Of a stretch of DNA of 64,000 nt, positions 18,198 to 27,211 are shown one piece after another. This stretch comes from Nocardioides pantholopis (GTDB lineage Bacteria; Actinomycetota; Actinomycetes; Propionibacteriales; Nocardioidaceae): NCBI RefSeq assembly GCF_003710085.1, contig NZ_CP033324.1, positions 1,116,001 through 1,180,000 on the forward strand. Direction: 5' to 3'. The notes beneath the pieces were generated by a model. It ran no database searches and was not told the origin of the DNA. It saw only the letters and a program-made list of their open reading frames with translations. A program made the position numbers and the translations under genes. The stretch's first letter is position 1. Each line of letters starts with the position of its first letter.

Positions 18198-19664
18198 TCA
18201 GGCGGTGGGGCGCGAGAGGTAGCGGCCGACGGGCTCGGTGGTGACGACGCCGTCGGTCATGACCTGCTGGCCGCGCACGAAGGTGTCGGTGACCTTGGCC
18301 TTCAGCTCGGCGCCCTCGAACGGGGTGTACTCCTGGGTCGACTCCGACTCCTCGGCGCGCACCGTCCAGGTGTGGTCGGTGTCGACCAGGGCGACGTCGG
18401 CGTCCATGCCGACCTTGATCGCGCCCTTGGTCGCGCCCAGGCCGTAGCGCTCGGCGGGGTTGGTGGCTGTCAGCTCGGCGATCCGGCCGAAGGACAGGCC
18501 GCGCTTGGAGCCCTCGGTGACCATGCCGGCCAGCAGGTACTCGGCGCCGCCGAAGCCGGACTTGGCCAGGAAGACGTCGTCCTTCGGGTCGCCGAACTTC
18601 AGCTCCTCCTTGCAGCAGGCGTGGTCGGAGACGACCCAGTCGATCTTGCCGTCGAGCAGGAAGCCCCACAGCGCCTCGACGTCCTCGCGCGGGCGCAGCG
18701 GCGGGTTCACCTTGCCGCCGACGCCGTGCGCGGTGTCGCAGTCGGCGAGCAGGTGCCCGACGGTGACCTCGCGGCGGAAGTCGATGTGCGGGAAGGCGGC
18801 CGCCATCGTCAGCGCCGCCTCGACGGCCTTGCGCGAGGTCAGGTGCAGCAGGTTGATCGTCGGCAGGTCGGTCTCGTGCGCCAGGTAGGAGGCGATCGTG
18901 ACCGCGAGGCCCTCGGAGTGCGGCGGGCGCGAGGCGCTGTACGCCGGGAGGCCGGTCAGCGTGCCCTCCTCCTCGACCATCTTGGTGTAGGCGCTCATGA
19001 TCTCGGCGGTCTCGCAGTGCAGCGACAGCGAGATCTGGTCGGCGATCTCCGGGTTCTCCTCGCGGGCCTTCTGCACCCCGCGCATCACGAACTCGAAGTG
19101 GGCGTAGTCGTAGCGCTCGCCCTCGGGCGTCATCAGGAACGAGCTCTGGTCGGTGCTGCGCCCGTGCAGGCCGTGGCTGCCGTAGAACATGAAGACCTTG
19201 AACGACGTCACGCCGTGGTCGGTGACCAGCGACGGGATCTCGCTGATGTGCTTCTTGCTCATCGGGGCCAGGTGGTAGGCGTAGTCGATGACCGCCTTGC
19301 CGTCGGTCAGCTCGAGGACCTCGGGGAAGAAGTCGGCGTAGTCGCCGCCCTTGTTGAGGTAGTACTGGCCGGTGCGCATGTAGGACAGCGCGGTGGTGAC
19401 GCCGCCCTGGGCCGACGCGCGGCTCTCGCTGACGACGTCCTCGGGCAGCGGGTTGTAGATGCCCCAGTGCTGGTGGGCGTCCACGACGCCGGGGAACGCG
19501 GTGCGGCCCCGTCCGTCGACGACGGTCTCGGCGAGCTCGGGGGAGAGGTTGGCCTCGAGGCGGGCGAACTTCCCGTCCTTGATGCCGATGTCGACGCGCT
19601 GGGGCTCGGACTCGCCGGCCAGCACGACCGCGACGTTGGTGATGATCAGGTCGAGCTCGCTCAC
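18198..19664 (-). CDS. Dihydropyrimidinase/hydantoinase-like cyclic amidohydrolase
   Basis: 488 residues. The binuclear-zinc amidohydrolase set is visible: His64 and His66 (DAHQH), Lys156 (TSFKVFMF, carboxylated in the family), His216 (SLHCE), His274 (LLHLTS) and Asp347 (VSDHA). The family opens cyclic amides: dihydropyrimidines, hydantoins, allantoin and, in imidases, succinimide or maleimide. It is the last gene of the minus-strand operon 23215 to 18198 after the MmgE/PrpD, cyclase-type hydrolase and CoA transferase genes. I favour an imide or lactam from the pathway as substrate, but this is inference. Confidence 0.88.
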   Translation of the reverse strand: MSELDLIITNVAVVLAGESEPQRVDIGIKDGKFARLEANLSPELAETVVDGRGRTAFPGVVDAHQHWGIYNPLPEDVVSESRASAQGGVTTALSYMRTGQYYLNKGGDYADFFPEVLELTDGKAVIDYAYHLAPMSKKHISEIPSLVTDHGVTSFKVFMFYGSHGLHGRSTDQSSFLMTPEGERYDYAHFEFVMRGVQKAREENPEIADQISLSLHCETAEIMSAYTKMVEEEGTLTGLPAYSASRPPHSEGLAVTIASYLAHETDLPTINLLHLTSRKAVEAALTMAAAFPHIDFRREVTVGHLLADCDTAHGVGGKVNPPLRPREDVEALWGFLLDGKIDWVVSDHACCKEELKFGDPKDDVFLAKSGFGGAEYLLAGMVTEGSKRGLSFGRIAELTATNPAERYGLGATKGAIKVGMDADVALVDTDHTWTVRAEESESTQEYTPFEGAELKAKVTDTFVRGQQVMTDGVVTTEPVGRYLSRPTA

Positions 19665-21124
19665 TTGGACTCCTCAGCAGGGATCAGGGTGGACATTGCA
19701 GCCAGGGGGGCAGCCAGGGGGGCAGCCAGGGGGGACAGGACTCGGGCGACGTCGCCCGCTCCCTGGAGGTCGAGCACGTCACGGCGTACGGCGGCCGCGG
19801 CGGTGTCGGAGAGGCGCCCAGTGACGTTGTCGCTGAACTTGGTGGCCAGCTCCTCGTCGCTCAGCGGTCGTGCGGGTCCGCCCCGGTTGGTGAGGACCTC
19901 CTCGACCAGGACCTCGCCCGTGGTCGTCGTCAGCGTGACGACGGCCGGGAACTGGAACGGGTAGATCTCGTTGCAGCGCTCGTCGGCGACCACGTCGACC
20001 TTGGCCATCAGCTCCCGCCGCGCGGGATCGGTGGCCAGGGCGTCGCTGTAGTCGTCCAGCGCGGCGCCGAGCCCGCCGCCGCCGAGCAGGCCGGTGGCGA
20101 ACGCGAAGGGGCCGGAGAACTGGGCCTGGTAGCCGGTCTCCGGGGTCCGCTTGACCTCGATCGGCTCGCCGATGGTGCGCACGGTGGAGCCGGCGACCCC
20201 GACGACGACCTTCGCGACCTGGTCGGGGGTGATCCCGCGCTCGCGGAAGGCCCGGCCGGCGTCGACGGTCGTGTGCGTGAAGTGGTTGGCCGGGTAGGGC
20301 TTGAAGAAGATGCCGGGGACCGACCAGTCGGAGCCGAGGCCGTCGGTGACCGCGTCGGGGAAGAACTGGCCGTGCAGCCAGGCCTGGAAGAACCCGAACC
20401 GGCCCTCGAGCACGGTCGGCGGGCCGGTGAACCCGCGCCGGACCAGCTGCGCGGCGTTCACGCCGGCCTGGGCCGCGAGGCCGCAGTGCAGCCGCTTGAC
20501 GGTGCCGCCGGTGCGGTTCGCCTCGATGATGCCGGAGGCCATCGACGCGGTGAGCCCGAGGGCGTCCAGGACGCCCTGCTCGTCGAGGCCGTACGCCAGG
20601 GCGGCGGCGACCGCCGAGCCCATGGCGCCGGTGATCGAGGTGGCGTGCTGGCCGTGCTCGAAGAAGACCGAGTTGCCGAGCTCCTGGTCGTAGCCGGCCA
20701 TGCCGAGCCGGACCGCCACCTCCAGGCCGACGGCGATCGCGCGGACCGTGAGCTCCCCGCTGGCGCCGGCGTGCTCGGCGGCGGCGAGCGCGGCCGGGAC
20801 CACGCTGGCGCTGGGGTGCAGGACCGAGGGCAGGTGGGTGTCGTCGTAGTCCAGCGAGTGCGCGAGCACCCCGTTGGCGAACGCGGCCTGGGCAGCGGTC
20901 ACCCGGGTCGGGGAGCCGACGATCGTGGCCTGCTCGTGGCCGCCCTGGTCGAGCACGTGCGCGATCGCCGCGGCGCTGGTCGGCAGCCGGTGGGCCGCGA
21001 CGCACAGGCCGAGCACGTCGAGGGTGCGCTGGTGCACGCTGGCGGCGACGTCGGCCGGCACGCCGTCCTTGGCGCTGCGGACGGCGAACGCCGCGAGCTG
21101 GGCGCCGAGGGTTGGCTCGCTCAT
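19661..21124 (-). CDS. MmgE/PrpD family protein
   Basis: 487 residues, 4-bp overlap with the genes on both sides. The family (2-methylcitrate dehydratase PrpD, cis-aconitate decarboxylase) dehydrates or decarboxylates branched tricarboxylates and similar acids. Typical stretches are LAHSLDYDDTH, AATSITGAMGSAVAA-like helices and KPYPANHFTHTTVDA. Near the C-terminus a 12-bp tandem repeat encodes an extra LAAP-LAAP-LAAM stretch. It probably acts on a substituted dicarboxylate or its CoA-free relative in this operon. Confidence 0.88.
   Translation of the reverse strand: MSEPTLGAQLAAFAVRSAKDGVPADVAASVHQRTLDVLGLCVAAHRLPTSAAAIAHVLDQGGHEQATIVGSPTRVTAAQAAFANGVLAHSLDYDDTHLPSVLHPSASVVPAALAAAEHAGASGELTVRAIAVGLEVAVRLGMAGYDQELGNSVFFEHGQHATSITGAMGSAVAAALAYGLDEQGVLDALGLTASMASGIIEANRTGGTVKRLHCGLAAQAGVNAAQLVRRGFTGPPTVLEGRFGFFQAWLHGQFFPDAVTDGLGSDWSVPGIFFKPYPANHFTHTTVDAGRAFRERGITPDQVAKVVVGVAGSTVRTIGEPIEVKRTPETGYQAQFSGPFAFATGLLGGGGLGAALDDYSDALATDPARRELMAKVDVVADERCNEIYPFQFPAVVTLTTTTGEVLVEEVLTNRGGPARPLSDEELATKFSDNVTGRLSDTAAAAVRRDVLDLQGAGDVARVLSPLAAPLAAPLAAMSTLIPAEESK
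19698..19733. repeat. 12-bp tandem repeat, three copies, inside MmgE/PrpD gene
   Basis: Unit GCAGCCAGGGGG three times in perfect tandem. On the coding strand it encodes a repeated four-residue PLAA block near the C-terminus; length variation would stay in frame. Confidence 0.9.
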
Positions 21125-21951
21125 GCCCCGACCACCGCGATCGGGCGCACGGGGGAGCCGGTGGCGCCGAAGAACTTCAGCGGCGAGAGCACGAAGAGGA
21201 ACTCGTGGACGCTGTCGCGGCCCATCTCCTCCAGGTCGAGTGCCTCGATGATGTAGATGCCGCGCTCGACCAGGAGCACCCGGTGCGCCGGGAGCAGCCC
21301 GTGGCCGGCGCCGGGCGCGAGCCGCTCGTAGGCGATCGTGTCCGCGCCGGTGGCGTGGATGCCGTGCCCGGCCAGCCAGGTCGCGCCCGCGGCGCCGACG
21401 CCGGGGACGCCGGTGCTCAGGCCGCGGTAGAGGTCGTTGTCGCCGTTGTCGAAGTGCTGGCCCCAGCCGCTGCGGACCAGGACCACGTCGCCCTCGCGGA
21501 TCTCGGTGCCCTGCTGCTCGCAGGTGCGCTCCAGGTCCGCCACGGTGATCTCCTGGCCGGCCTCGAGCCGGCCGACGCCGAGGGCGGCGGGGACGTCGAG
21601 CAGCACGCCGCGGCGCACCATCGGGGCGATCGTGTGCGCGCCGAGCTGGACGTAGCGCCCGCCCTCGAGGGCGTCGCCGGCGTCCAGGCCGCCGTACATC
21701 TTCCCGTCCTGGGAGACGTGGGAGAGCGCGTCGATGTGGGTGCCGACGTGAGTGCCCATCGTGATCATGTCGTTGGCCGCGGATCCGCCGTCGGAGCGCA
21801 CCATGTCGCCGTGCCGGCGGGGCAGGGAGTGCCAGTACGCCGGGTGGTTGGGCGACTGCGGCATGCCCACGGTCAGGGTGCGGCCCATGTCGACCACGCG
21901 CACACCCGCCGCGATCGCGGCGAGCAGCTGGTCGGTGGTGTTCTCGGTCAT
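21121..21951 (-). CDS. Cyclase-family metal hydrolase (kynurenine formamidase-like)
   Basis: 276 residues, 4-bp overlap with the MmgE/PrpD gene. The family signature H-x-G-T-H-x-D-x3-H is present as GTHVGTHIDALSH. The domain is shared by kynurenine formamidase and by cyclase/isatin-hydrolase types that open lactams, N-formyl groups or enol lactones. In this operon it could open a ring or remove a formyl group before or after the dihydropyrimidinase-like step. Confidence 0.87.
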   Translation of the reverse strand: MTENTTDQLLAAIAAGVRVVDMGRTLTVGMPQSPNHPAYWHSLPRRHGDMVRSDGGSAANDMITMGTHVGTHIDALSHVSQDGKMYGGLDAGDALEGGRYVQLGAHTIAPMVRRGVLLDVPAALGVGRLEAGQEITVADLERTCEQQGTEIREGDVVLVRSGWGQHFDNGDNDLYRGLSTGVPGVGAAGATWLAGHGIHATGADTIAYERLAPGAGHGLLPAHRVLLVERGIYIIEALDLEEMGRDSVHEFLFVLSPLKFFGATGSPVRPIAVVGA

Positions 21952-22018
21952 CTGTCCTCTTCGTTGCGGATCCGGGTCTGCCCGGGATCGGGGGTCGGCT
22001 CGGCTGGTCTGGCGGCGC

Positions 22019-23215
22019 TCAGCCGATGACGGCGCGGCTGCGCAGGTCGGCCAGCTCGTCGGCGGAGAGCCCGAGCTCGCCGAGCACGGTCTCGGTGTCC
22101 TCGCCGTGGGCCCGGCCGGTGAACCGGATCGAGCCGGGGGTCTCCGACATCCGCCACATCACGTTGTGCTGCAGCAGCGGGCCGAGGTCGGCGTCGTCGA
22201 CCTCGGTGAGCATCTGGGTCTCGCGGATGTGGGGGTCCTCGACGATCTCCTTCGCGGAGTAGATCGGGGCGATGGCCGCGCCGGCCTCGGTGAACGCGGT
22301 GACGACCTGGTCGCGGGTGCGCGCGCCGATCCAGCCCCCGACGTACCCGTCGAGCTCGTCGGCGTGCTCGGCGCGGGTGTTGCCGGCGGCGAACCACGGC
22401 TCGTCGAGCACCTCGGGGTGGCCGACCAGGTGCATGACGCGCTCGGCGATCGCCTGCGCGCTGGTCGAGATCGCGACCCAGTGGCCGTCGGAGGTCTCGT
22501 AGGTGTTGCGCGGGGCGTTGTTCGTGGACCGGTTGCCGTGCCGCATGCCGACGACGCCGGTCTGCTGGTAGACCGTCGGGCCGGGCCCGACCGCGGTCAT
22601 GATCGGGGAGAGCAGGTCCAGGTCGATGACCTGGCCCTTGCCGCCGTTGCGCTCGCGGGCCAGCAGGGCCATCGAGATCGCGGACGAGGCGGCGATGCCG
22701 CAGATCGAGTCCGCGAGGCCGAACGCCGGCAGCGTCGGGGGCCCGTCGGGCTGGCCGGTCAGGTGGGCGAAGCCGCTCATCGACTCCGCGAGCGTGCCGA
22801 AGCCGGCCCGGGAGGAGTACGGCCCGGTCTGGCCGAAGCCGGTCACCCGGGCGATCACCAGGCCGGGGTTGACCTCGTGCAGCCGGTCGGGGCCGACGCC
22901 CCACTTCTCGAGCGTGCCGGGGCGGAAGTTCTCCACCACGACGTCGGCGGTGGCCGCCAGCCGGAGGAACAGCGCGGCGCCGTCGGGGTCCTTCAGGCTC
23001 AGGCCGACCGTGCGCTTGTTGCGCGAGATCTCCTTCCACCAGATCGGGGTGCCGTCCTTGGCTGGGCCGTGACCGCGCATCCCGTCGACCTTGGTGGGGT
23101 GCTCGATCTTGATCACCTCGGCCCCGTAGTCGCCCAGGATCTGGCACGCGAGGGGGCCCGCGAGGATGGTCGAGGCGTCGATCACCTTGATGCCGTCGAG
23201 CGGTCCTGCGGTCAC
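22019..23215 (-). CDS. CaiB/BaiF-type CoA transferase (family III)
   Basis: 398 residues from GTG 23215, chosen because AGGAGG lies directly upstream and the homologue at 26001 starts at the same point; ATG 23239 and 23230 lack ribosome sites. Family III motifs: GPLACQILGDYGAEVIKIEHP near the start and Asp169 (LADS), the residue that forms the acyl-aspartate intermediate. It transfers CoA between carboxylic acids. It is the first gene of a four-gene minus-strand operon with operator site 6 just upstream, and related to the enzyme at 26001. Confidence 0.9.
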   Translation of the reverse strand: MTAGPLDGIKVIDASTILAGPLACQILGDYGAEVIKIEHPTKVDGMRGHGPAKDGTPIWWKEISRNKRTVGLSLKDPDGAALFLRLAATADVVVENFRPGTLEKWGVGPDRLHEVNPGLVIARVTGFGQTGPYSSRAGFGTLAESMSGFAHLTGQPDGPPTLPAFGLADSICGIAASSAISMALLARERNGGKGQVIDLDLLSPIMTAVGPGPTVYQQTGVVGMRHGNRSTNNAPRNTYETSDGHWVAISTSAQAIAERVMHLVGHPEVLDEPWFAAGNTRAEHADELDGYVGGWIGARTRDQVVTAFTEAGAAIAPIYSAKEIVEDPHIRETQMLTEVDDADLGPLLQHNVMWRMSETPGSIRFTGRAHGEDTETVLGELGLSADELADLRSRAVIG

Positions 23216-23244
23216 GAGCTCCTCCTGCATCTGTTCCATGTTGT

Positions 23245-23257
23245 GGAACGGTATTCC
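23245..23257. promoter_or_regulatory. Putative IclR-type operator, site 6
   Basis: GGAAC-GGT-ATTCC flanked by T and A, 30 bp before the GTG of the CoA transferase operon and after the stop of the acyl-CoA ligase gene, so it serves only the downstream operon. Confidence 0.65.
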
Positions 23258-23377
23258 AATTCTGCTCAGAATAGGGCGGGATGGCGCACGAGCGCCAGTG
23301 CCCGGCGTCCCCGCGTCGGCCCAGTTCCGCGGATCGGACGCCGGCGACGGCGCGGGCCGACCCGGGCGGGCCCGTGG

Positions 23378-24907
23378 TCAGCCGGGGGTCAGCTCCCGCT
23401 TGACGACCTTCCCGCCGGCGTTGCGGGGCAGCGCCGCGGCGCCGTACCAACGCCGCGGGACCTTGTAGCCGGCCAGCTGCCCGCGGCAGTGCGCCTCCAG
23501 GCCCACCGCGTCCAGCTCGAAGCCGGGACGCAGCACCACATGGGCGGCCACGGTCTCGCCCCAGCGCTCGTCGGGCTCGCCGACGACAGCGGCCTCGACC
23601 ACGGCGGGGTGCTGGGCCAGCACCTCCTCGACCTCGCGCGGGTAGACGTTCGTCCCGCCGGAGATGATCAGGTCCTTCTTGCGGTCCACGATCGAGATGA
23701 AGCCCGCCTCGTCGGCGACCGCGATGTCCCCGCAGGTCACGAAGCCGTCCTCGGTCGTGCAGGCGGCTGTCGCCTCCGGGTCGTCGAGGTAGCCGTTCAT
23801 CAGGTACGGCGAGCGGCTGAACAGCTCGCCGGGGGTGCCGGCCGGCACCGGGATCCCCGCGTCGTCGACGATCCGCACCTCGGTGAGGTACCAGGGGTGG
23901 CCCACCGAACCCGGCTTCGCACGCATCTGCGCGGGGCGCAGGTTCGTGATGATCCCGGACTCGGTGGAGCCGTAGAGCTCGTGCACGCCGCAGGCGGGGA
24001 ACGTGTCCATCACCCACTGCTTGAGCGCCCACGGCAGCGCGGCGGCGTTGAAGTAGAGCGTGTCGAGGCACTTCAGGTCGCGCCGGGCGATCGCGTCCGG
24101 TCCCAGGGCCCGCAGGGCGTGCGCGTGGGTGGGGATGAGGAACGCCGACTGGACCCGGTCGCGCTCGACCAGGTCGAGGAACGCCTCGGCGTCCCAGCGG
24201 CGCAGCATCGTGACGGTGCCGCCGGTGAAGACCGGAGCGTAGCCGAACGCGAACCCGGCCCCGTGGTACATCGGGGCGACGGCCGCGGAGACCCGCCCCG
24301 CGCCCAGGCCCCACTCCAGGGCGCTCATCGAGAAGGTCAGCACCCGGCTGCGGTGGGAGATCAGCACGCCCTTGGGGCGCCCGGTGGTGCCGGAGGTGTA
24401 GGTGATGCAGAACGGGTCCTGCTCGGCGACCTCGGTCAGCGGGTCGTCCGCGGGGGCCGCGGCGAGCGCCTCCTCGTACGCCGGACCCAGGGTGGTGCCG
24501 TCGAGGACCAGGCAGGGCAGCGCGCGGTCGCGCACGGTGTCGTCGACGATCGGCGCGAGCAGGTCGTCGAGCACGACCGCCCGGGCGTCGCTGTGCTCGA
24601 GGATGTAGCGCGCCTCCGGCGGGGTGAGCCGGGGGTTGAGCGGCACCATCACCAGGCCCGCCTTCGCGATGCCGGCGGCGACCTCGGGATACTCCAGCCG
24701 GTTGCCGAGCAGCACGGCGACCCGGTCGCCGCGGGCGAGCCCGGTGCCGAGCAGGTGCTGGGCGAGCCGGCTGGCGCGCTCGTCGAGGTCGGCGAAGCTC
24801 AGCGTCCGGTCGCCGTCGATCACCGCGGTCCCGGACGGCGTGGCCGCGGCGAACTCGCGCACGCCGGCCACGATCGAGAGGGGCGCGCCGCCGGGGTTGA
24901 TCGCCAT
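23378..24907 (-). CDS. AMP-forming acyl-CoA synthetase/ligase
   Basis: 509 residues; ATG after CAGGAGAACC. The adenylate-forming set is present: TYTSGTTGRPKG (P-loop), LYGSTES, CGDIAV, VDRKKDLIISGG, and the C-terminal catalytic Lys in GGKVVKREL. It activates a carboxylic acid to its CoA thioester. It follows the HMG-CoA-lyase-like gene by 74 bp and is probably co-transcribed. Substrates could be a branched fatty acid (such as a phytol-derived acid) or an aromatic/pyrrolic acid; specificity cannot be read from the sequence. Confidence 0.9.
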   Translation of the reverse strand: MAINPGGAPLSIVAGVREFAAATPSGTAVIDGDRTLSFADLDERASRLAQHLLGTGLARGDRVAVLLGNRLEYPEVAAGIAKAGLVMVPLNPRLTPPEARYILEHSDARAVVLDDLLAPIVDDTVRDRALPCLVLDGTTLGPAYEEALAAAPADDPLTEVAEQDPFCITYTSGTTGRPKGVLISHRSRVLTFSMSALEWGLGAGRVSAAVAPMYHGAGFAFGYAPVFTGGTVTMLRRWDAEAFLDLVERDRVQSAFLIPTHAHALRALGPDAIARRDLKCLDTLYFNAAALPWALKQWVMDTFPACGVHELYGSTESGIITNLRPAQMRAKPGSVGHPWYLTEVRIVDDAGIPVPAGTPGELFSRSPYLMNGYLDDPEATAACTTEDGFVTCGDIAVADEAGFISIVDRKKDLIISGGTNVYPREVEEVLAQHPAVVEAAVVGEPDERWGETVAAHVVLRPGFELDAVGLEAHCRGQLAGYKVPRRWYGAAALPRNAGGKVVKRELTPG

Positions 24908-24981
24908 CTGGTTCTCCTGCTCGGTGGGTGCCGGGGTCGGCGGGTGCCGGGGTGGGCTGCCGGGGGGACGGGTGCCGGCTC

Positions 24982-25935
24982 TCAGCCGAGGGCGGAGCCG
25001 AACCAGCCGGCCCGGCCCAGCATCGCCGGGGCCCGGTCCAGCCCGAGCTGCTCGGAGATCCAGGTGCCGGTCGCCGCGACGGCCGCCGGGTCGATGCCGG
25101 TCGGCAGGCCGGAGCGGTGCAGGAGGTAGAGCAGGTCCTCGGTCGCGATGTTGCCGGTGGCGCCGGGCGCGAACGGACAGCCGCCGATGCCGCCAGCGGA
25201 GGCGTCGAGCACGCCGACGCCGGCGTCGATCGCGGCCAGGGCGTTGGCGTAGCCGGTGTTGCGGGTGTTGTGGAAGTGGGCGCGCAGCGGAACCTCGGGC
25301 GCCAGCGCGCGCAGCCCGCCGACGATCGCGGTGACCTGGCGGGGGACGCCCACCCCGATGGTGTCGGCGATCGCGAGCTCGTCCGGTCCGCCGTCCAGGC
25401 AGCCCTTGGCCACCTCGAGCACCCGCTCGGTGGACACCTCGCCGTCGAAGGGGCAGCCGAACGCGGCCGCGATGATCACGCTCGCCTTCATCCCGGCGGC
25501 CCGCGCGTCGGCGGCGATCGTGTGCCAGGCCTCGATCTGCGCAGCGGTGTCCGCGCCCTGGTTCCTCAGGGCCAGGCCGTCGGAGGCGACCACGACCGCG
25601 GTGATCTCGTCGCAGCCGGCCGCGACCGCGCGCTCCAGACCCTTGCGGTTGAGCACCAGGCCGATCGCGGTGAGGCGCGGGTCGCCGACCACCTCGGCCA
25701 GCAGCGCCTCGGCGTCGGCCATCTGCGGCACCCGGTCCGGGCGCGCGAACGCGGTGACCTCGATGCGGCGCAGGCCGGCGTCCAGGCTGCGGCGTACCAG
25801 CTCGGCCTTGACGTCGGTCGGTAGCACCCGCGCCTCGTTCTGCAGACCGTCGCGCGGGGCGACCTCGACGATCTCGACAGCGGGGACGAGGCTCGGAACG
25901 TCTGCGGCGGGGGAGCCGGGCTCGTCAGGGCTCAC
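24982..25935 (-). CDS. HMG-CoA lyase-like (HMGL) aldolase
   Basis: 317 residues from GTG 25935. Catalytic and metal motifs are complete: APRDGLQNE (Arg28-Asp29), the H-x-H ligands in RAHFHNTRNTG, and the Cys loop GGCPFAPGATGN. Family members cleave 3-hydroxy-3-methylglutaryl-CoA or related citramalyl-type thioesters to acetyl- or pyruvate-type products. With the ligase and the CoA transferases nearby it could finish the breakdown of a branched dicarboxylate. It is divergent from the CoA transferase at 26001. Confidence 0.9.
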   Translation of the reverse strand: MSPDEPGSPAADVPSLVPAVEIVEVAPRDGLQNEARVLPTDVKAELVRRSLDAGLRRIEVTAFARPDRVPQMADAEALLAEVVGDPRLTAIGLVLNRKGLERAVAAGCDEITAVVVASDGLALRNQGADTAAQIEAWHTIAADARAAGMKASVIIAAAFGCPFDGEVSTERVLEVAKGCLDGGPDELAIADTIGVGVPRQVTAIVGGLRALAPEVPLRAHFHNTRNTGYANALAAIDAGVGVLDASAGGIGGCPFAPGATGNIATEDLLYLLHRSGLPTGIDPAAVAATGTWISEQLGLDRAPAMLGRAGWFGSALG

Positions 25936-25977
25936 GGGGTACCGTCCAAACTTGTCGGGGGCAGTGCGACGCCCAGG

Positions 25978-25988
25978 ATATCGGATAT
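25978..25988. promoter_or_regulatory. AT-rich ATAT-N3-ATAT element (a) with likely leaderless start
   Basis: ATAT-CGG-ATAT in the divergent promoter between the lyase gene and the CoA transferase. A TACGAT -10-like box (25988-25993) ends 7 bp before ATG 26001, which has no ribosome site, suggesting leaderless mRNA. The same ATAT-N3-ATAT element occurs at 38329, 46229 and 56593. Confidence 0.5.
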
Positions 25989-26000
25989 ACGATCAGCCGC

Positions 26001-27209
26001 ATGACGAGTTCCGAGACCGGGTCCGGCCCCCTCCGCGGGGTGCGCGTCCTCGAGGCCGGCCAGCTGCTCGCCGGCCCGTTCGCCGCCACGCTGATGGGCG
26101 ACCAGGGCGCCGACGTGATCAAGATCGAGGCGCCCGGCACCGGCGACCCGATGCGTCAGTGGGGCCGCACCGACGGCAAGTCGCTGTGGTGGCCCGTGGT
26201 GGGCCGCAACAAGCGCGCGGTGACGCTGAACCTGCGCGAGGTCGAGGGTCAGGAGCTCTTCCTCGAGCTGGTCAAGCAGGCCGACATCGTGGTCGAGAAC
26301 TTCCGCGCCGGCACGTTGGAGAAGTGGAACCTCTCCTACGAGCGGCTCAAGGAGGTCAACCCCGGGATCATCCTGGTGCGGGTCAGCGGCTACGGCCAGA
26401 CCGGCCCGTACTCCGAGCGCGCCGGCTATGGCTCGATCGGCGAGGCGATGGGCGGGCTGCGCTACGTCCTCGGCGACCCCGACCGGCAGCCGGCCCGCGC
26501 GGGCATCTCGATCGGCGACTCGCTGGCCGCCATGCATGCCACCGTCGGCGCACTGTCCGCCCTGCAGCACCGCCACCTGACCGGTGAGGGCCAGGTCGTC
26601 GACAGCGCGATCTACGAGGCGGTCCTCGCGATGATGGAGAGCCTGGTCACCGAGTGGGACGCCGCGGGCTACCAGCGCGAGCGCACCGGCGCGATCCTGC
26701 CGAACGTCGCGCCCAGCAACGTCTACCCGACCAGCGACGGGCAGCTGATCCTGATCGCTGCCAACCAGGACTCGGTCTTCACCCGGCTGGCCGCCGCCAT
26801 GGGCCGGCCCGAGTGGTCGGCGCCGGGCCACGAGTACTCCACCCACGTGGGCCGGGGCCGCGCGCAGACAGTGCTCGACGAGCTCATCTCGGAGTGGACC
26901 GCGACGGTGCCGGCCGAGAAGCTCCTCGAGCTGATGAACGACGGCGGCGTCCCCGCCGGTCGCATCTACAAGGCCGCGGACATGCTCGAGGACCCGCACT
27001 TCCAGGCCCGCGAGGCCATCGTGCGGGTCCCGGACCCGCACTTCGGGTCCCTGGCCATGCAGAACGTGGTGCCCAAGCTCTCCGCCACCCCGGGCTCGGT
27101 CCGCTGGTCCGGCCCCGAGATGGGCCAGCACAACGACGAGGTCTACGGCGAGCTGCTCGGCCTCTCCGTCGAGCGGCGCGCCGAGCTCGCCGAGCGCGGC
27201 GTGATCTGA
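26001..27209 (+). CDS. CaiB/BaiF-type CoA transferase (family III), second
   Basis: 402 residues, clearly paralogous to 22019-23215 (shared GADVIKIE, NFRAGTLEKW and YGQTGPYSERAG stretches). The catalytic Asp is Asp173 in SIGDS. It is first in a plus-strand operon with an isochorismatase-like amidase and a cupin-like protein. The ATG seems to be used without a leader. Two paralogues of this class suggest two different acids, or opposite stereochemistry, activated in the pathway. Confidence 0.9.
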   Translation: MTSSETGSGPLRGVRVLEAGQLLAGPFAATLMGDQGADVIKIEAPGTGDPMRQWGRTDGKSLWWPVVGRNKRAVTLNLREVEGQELFLELVKQADIVVENFRAGTLEKWNLSYERLKEVNPGIILVRVSGYGQTGPYSERAGYGSIGEAMGGLRYVLGDPDRQPARAGISIGDSLAAMHATVGALSALQHRHLTGEGQVVDSAIYEAVLAMMESLVTEWDAAGYQRERTGAILPNVAPSNVYPTSDGQLILIAANQDSVFTRLAAAMGRPEWSAPGHEYSTHVGRGRAQTVLDELISEWTATVPAEKLLELMNDGGVPAGRIYKAADMLEDPHFQAREAIVRVPDPHFGSLAMQNVVPKLSATPGSVRWSGPEMGQHNDEVYGELLGLSVERRAELAERGVI

Positions 27210-27211
27210 CC

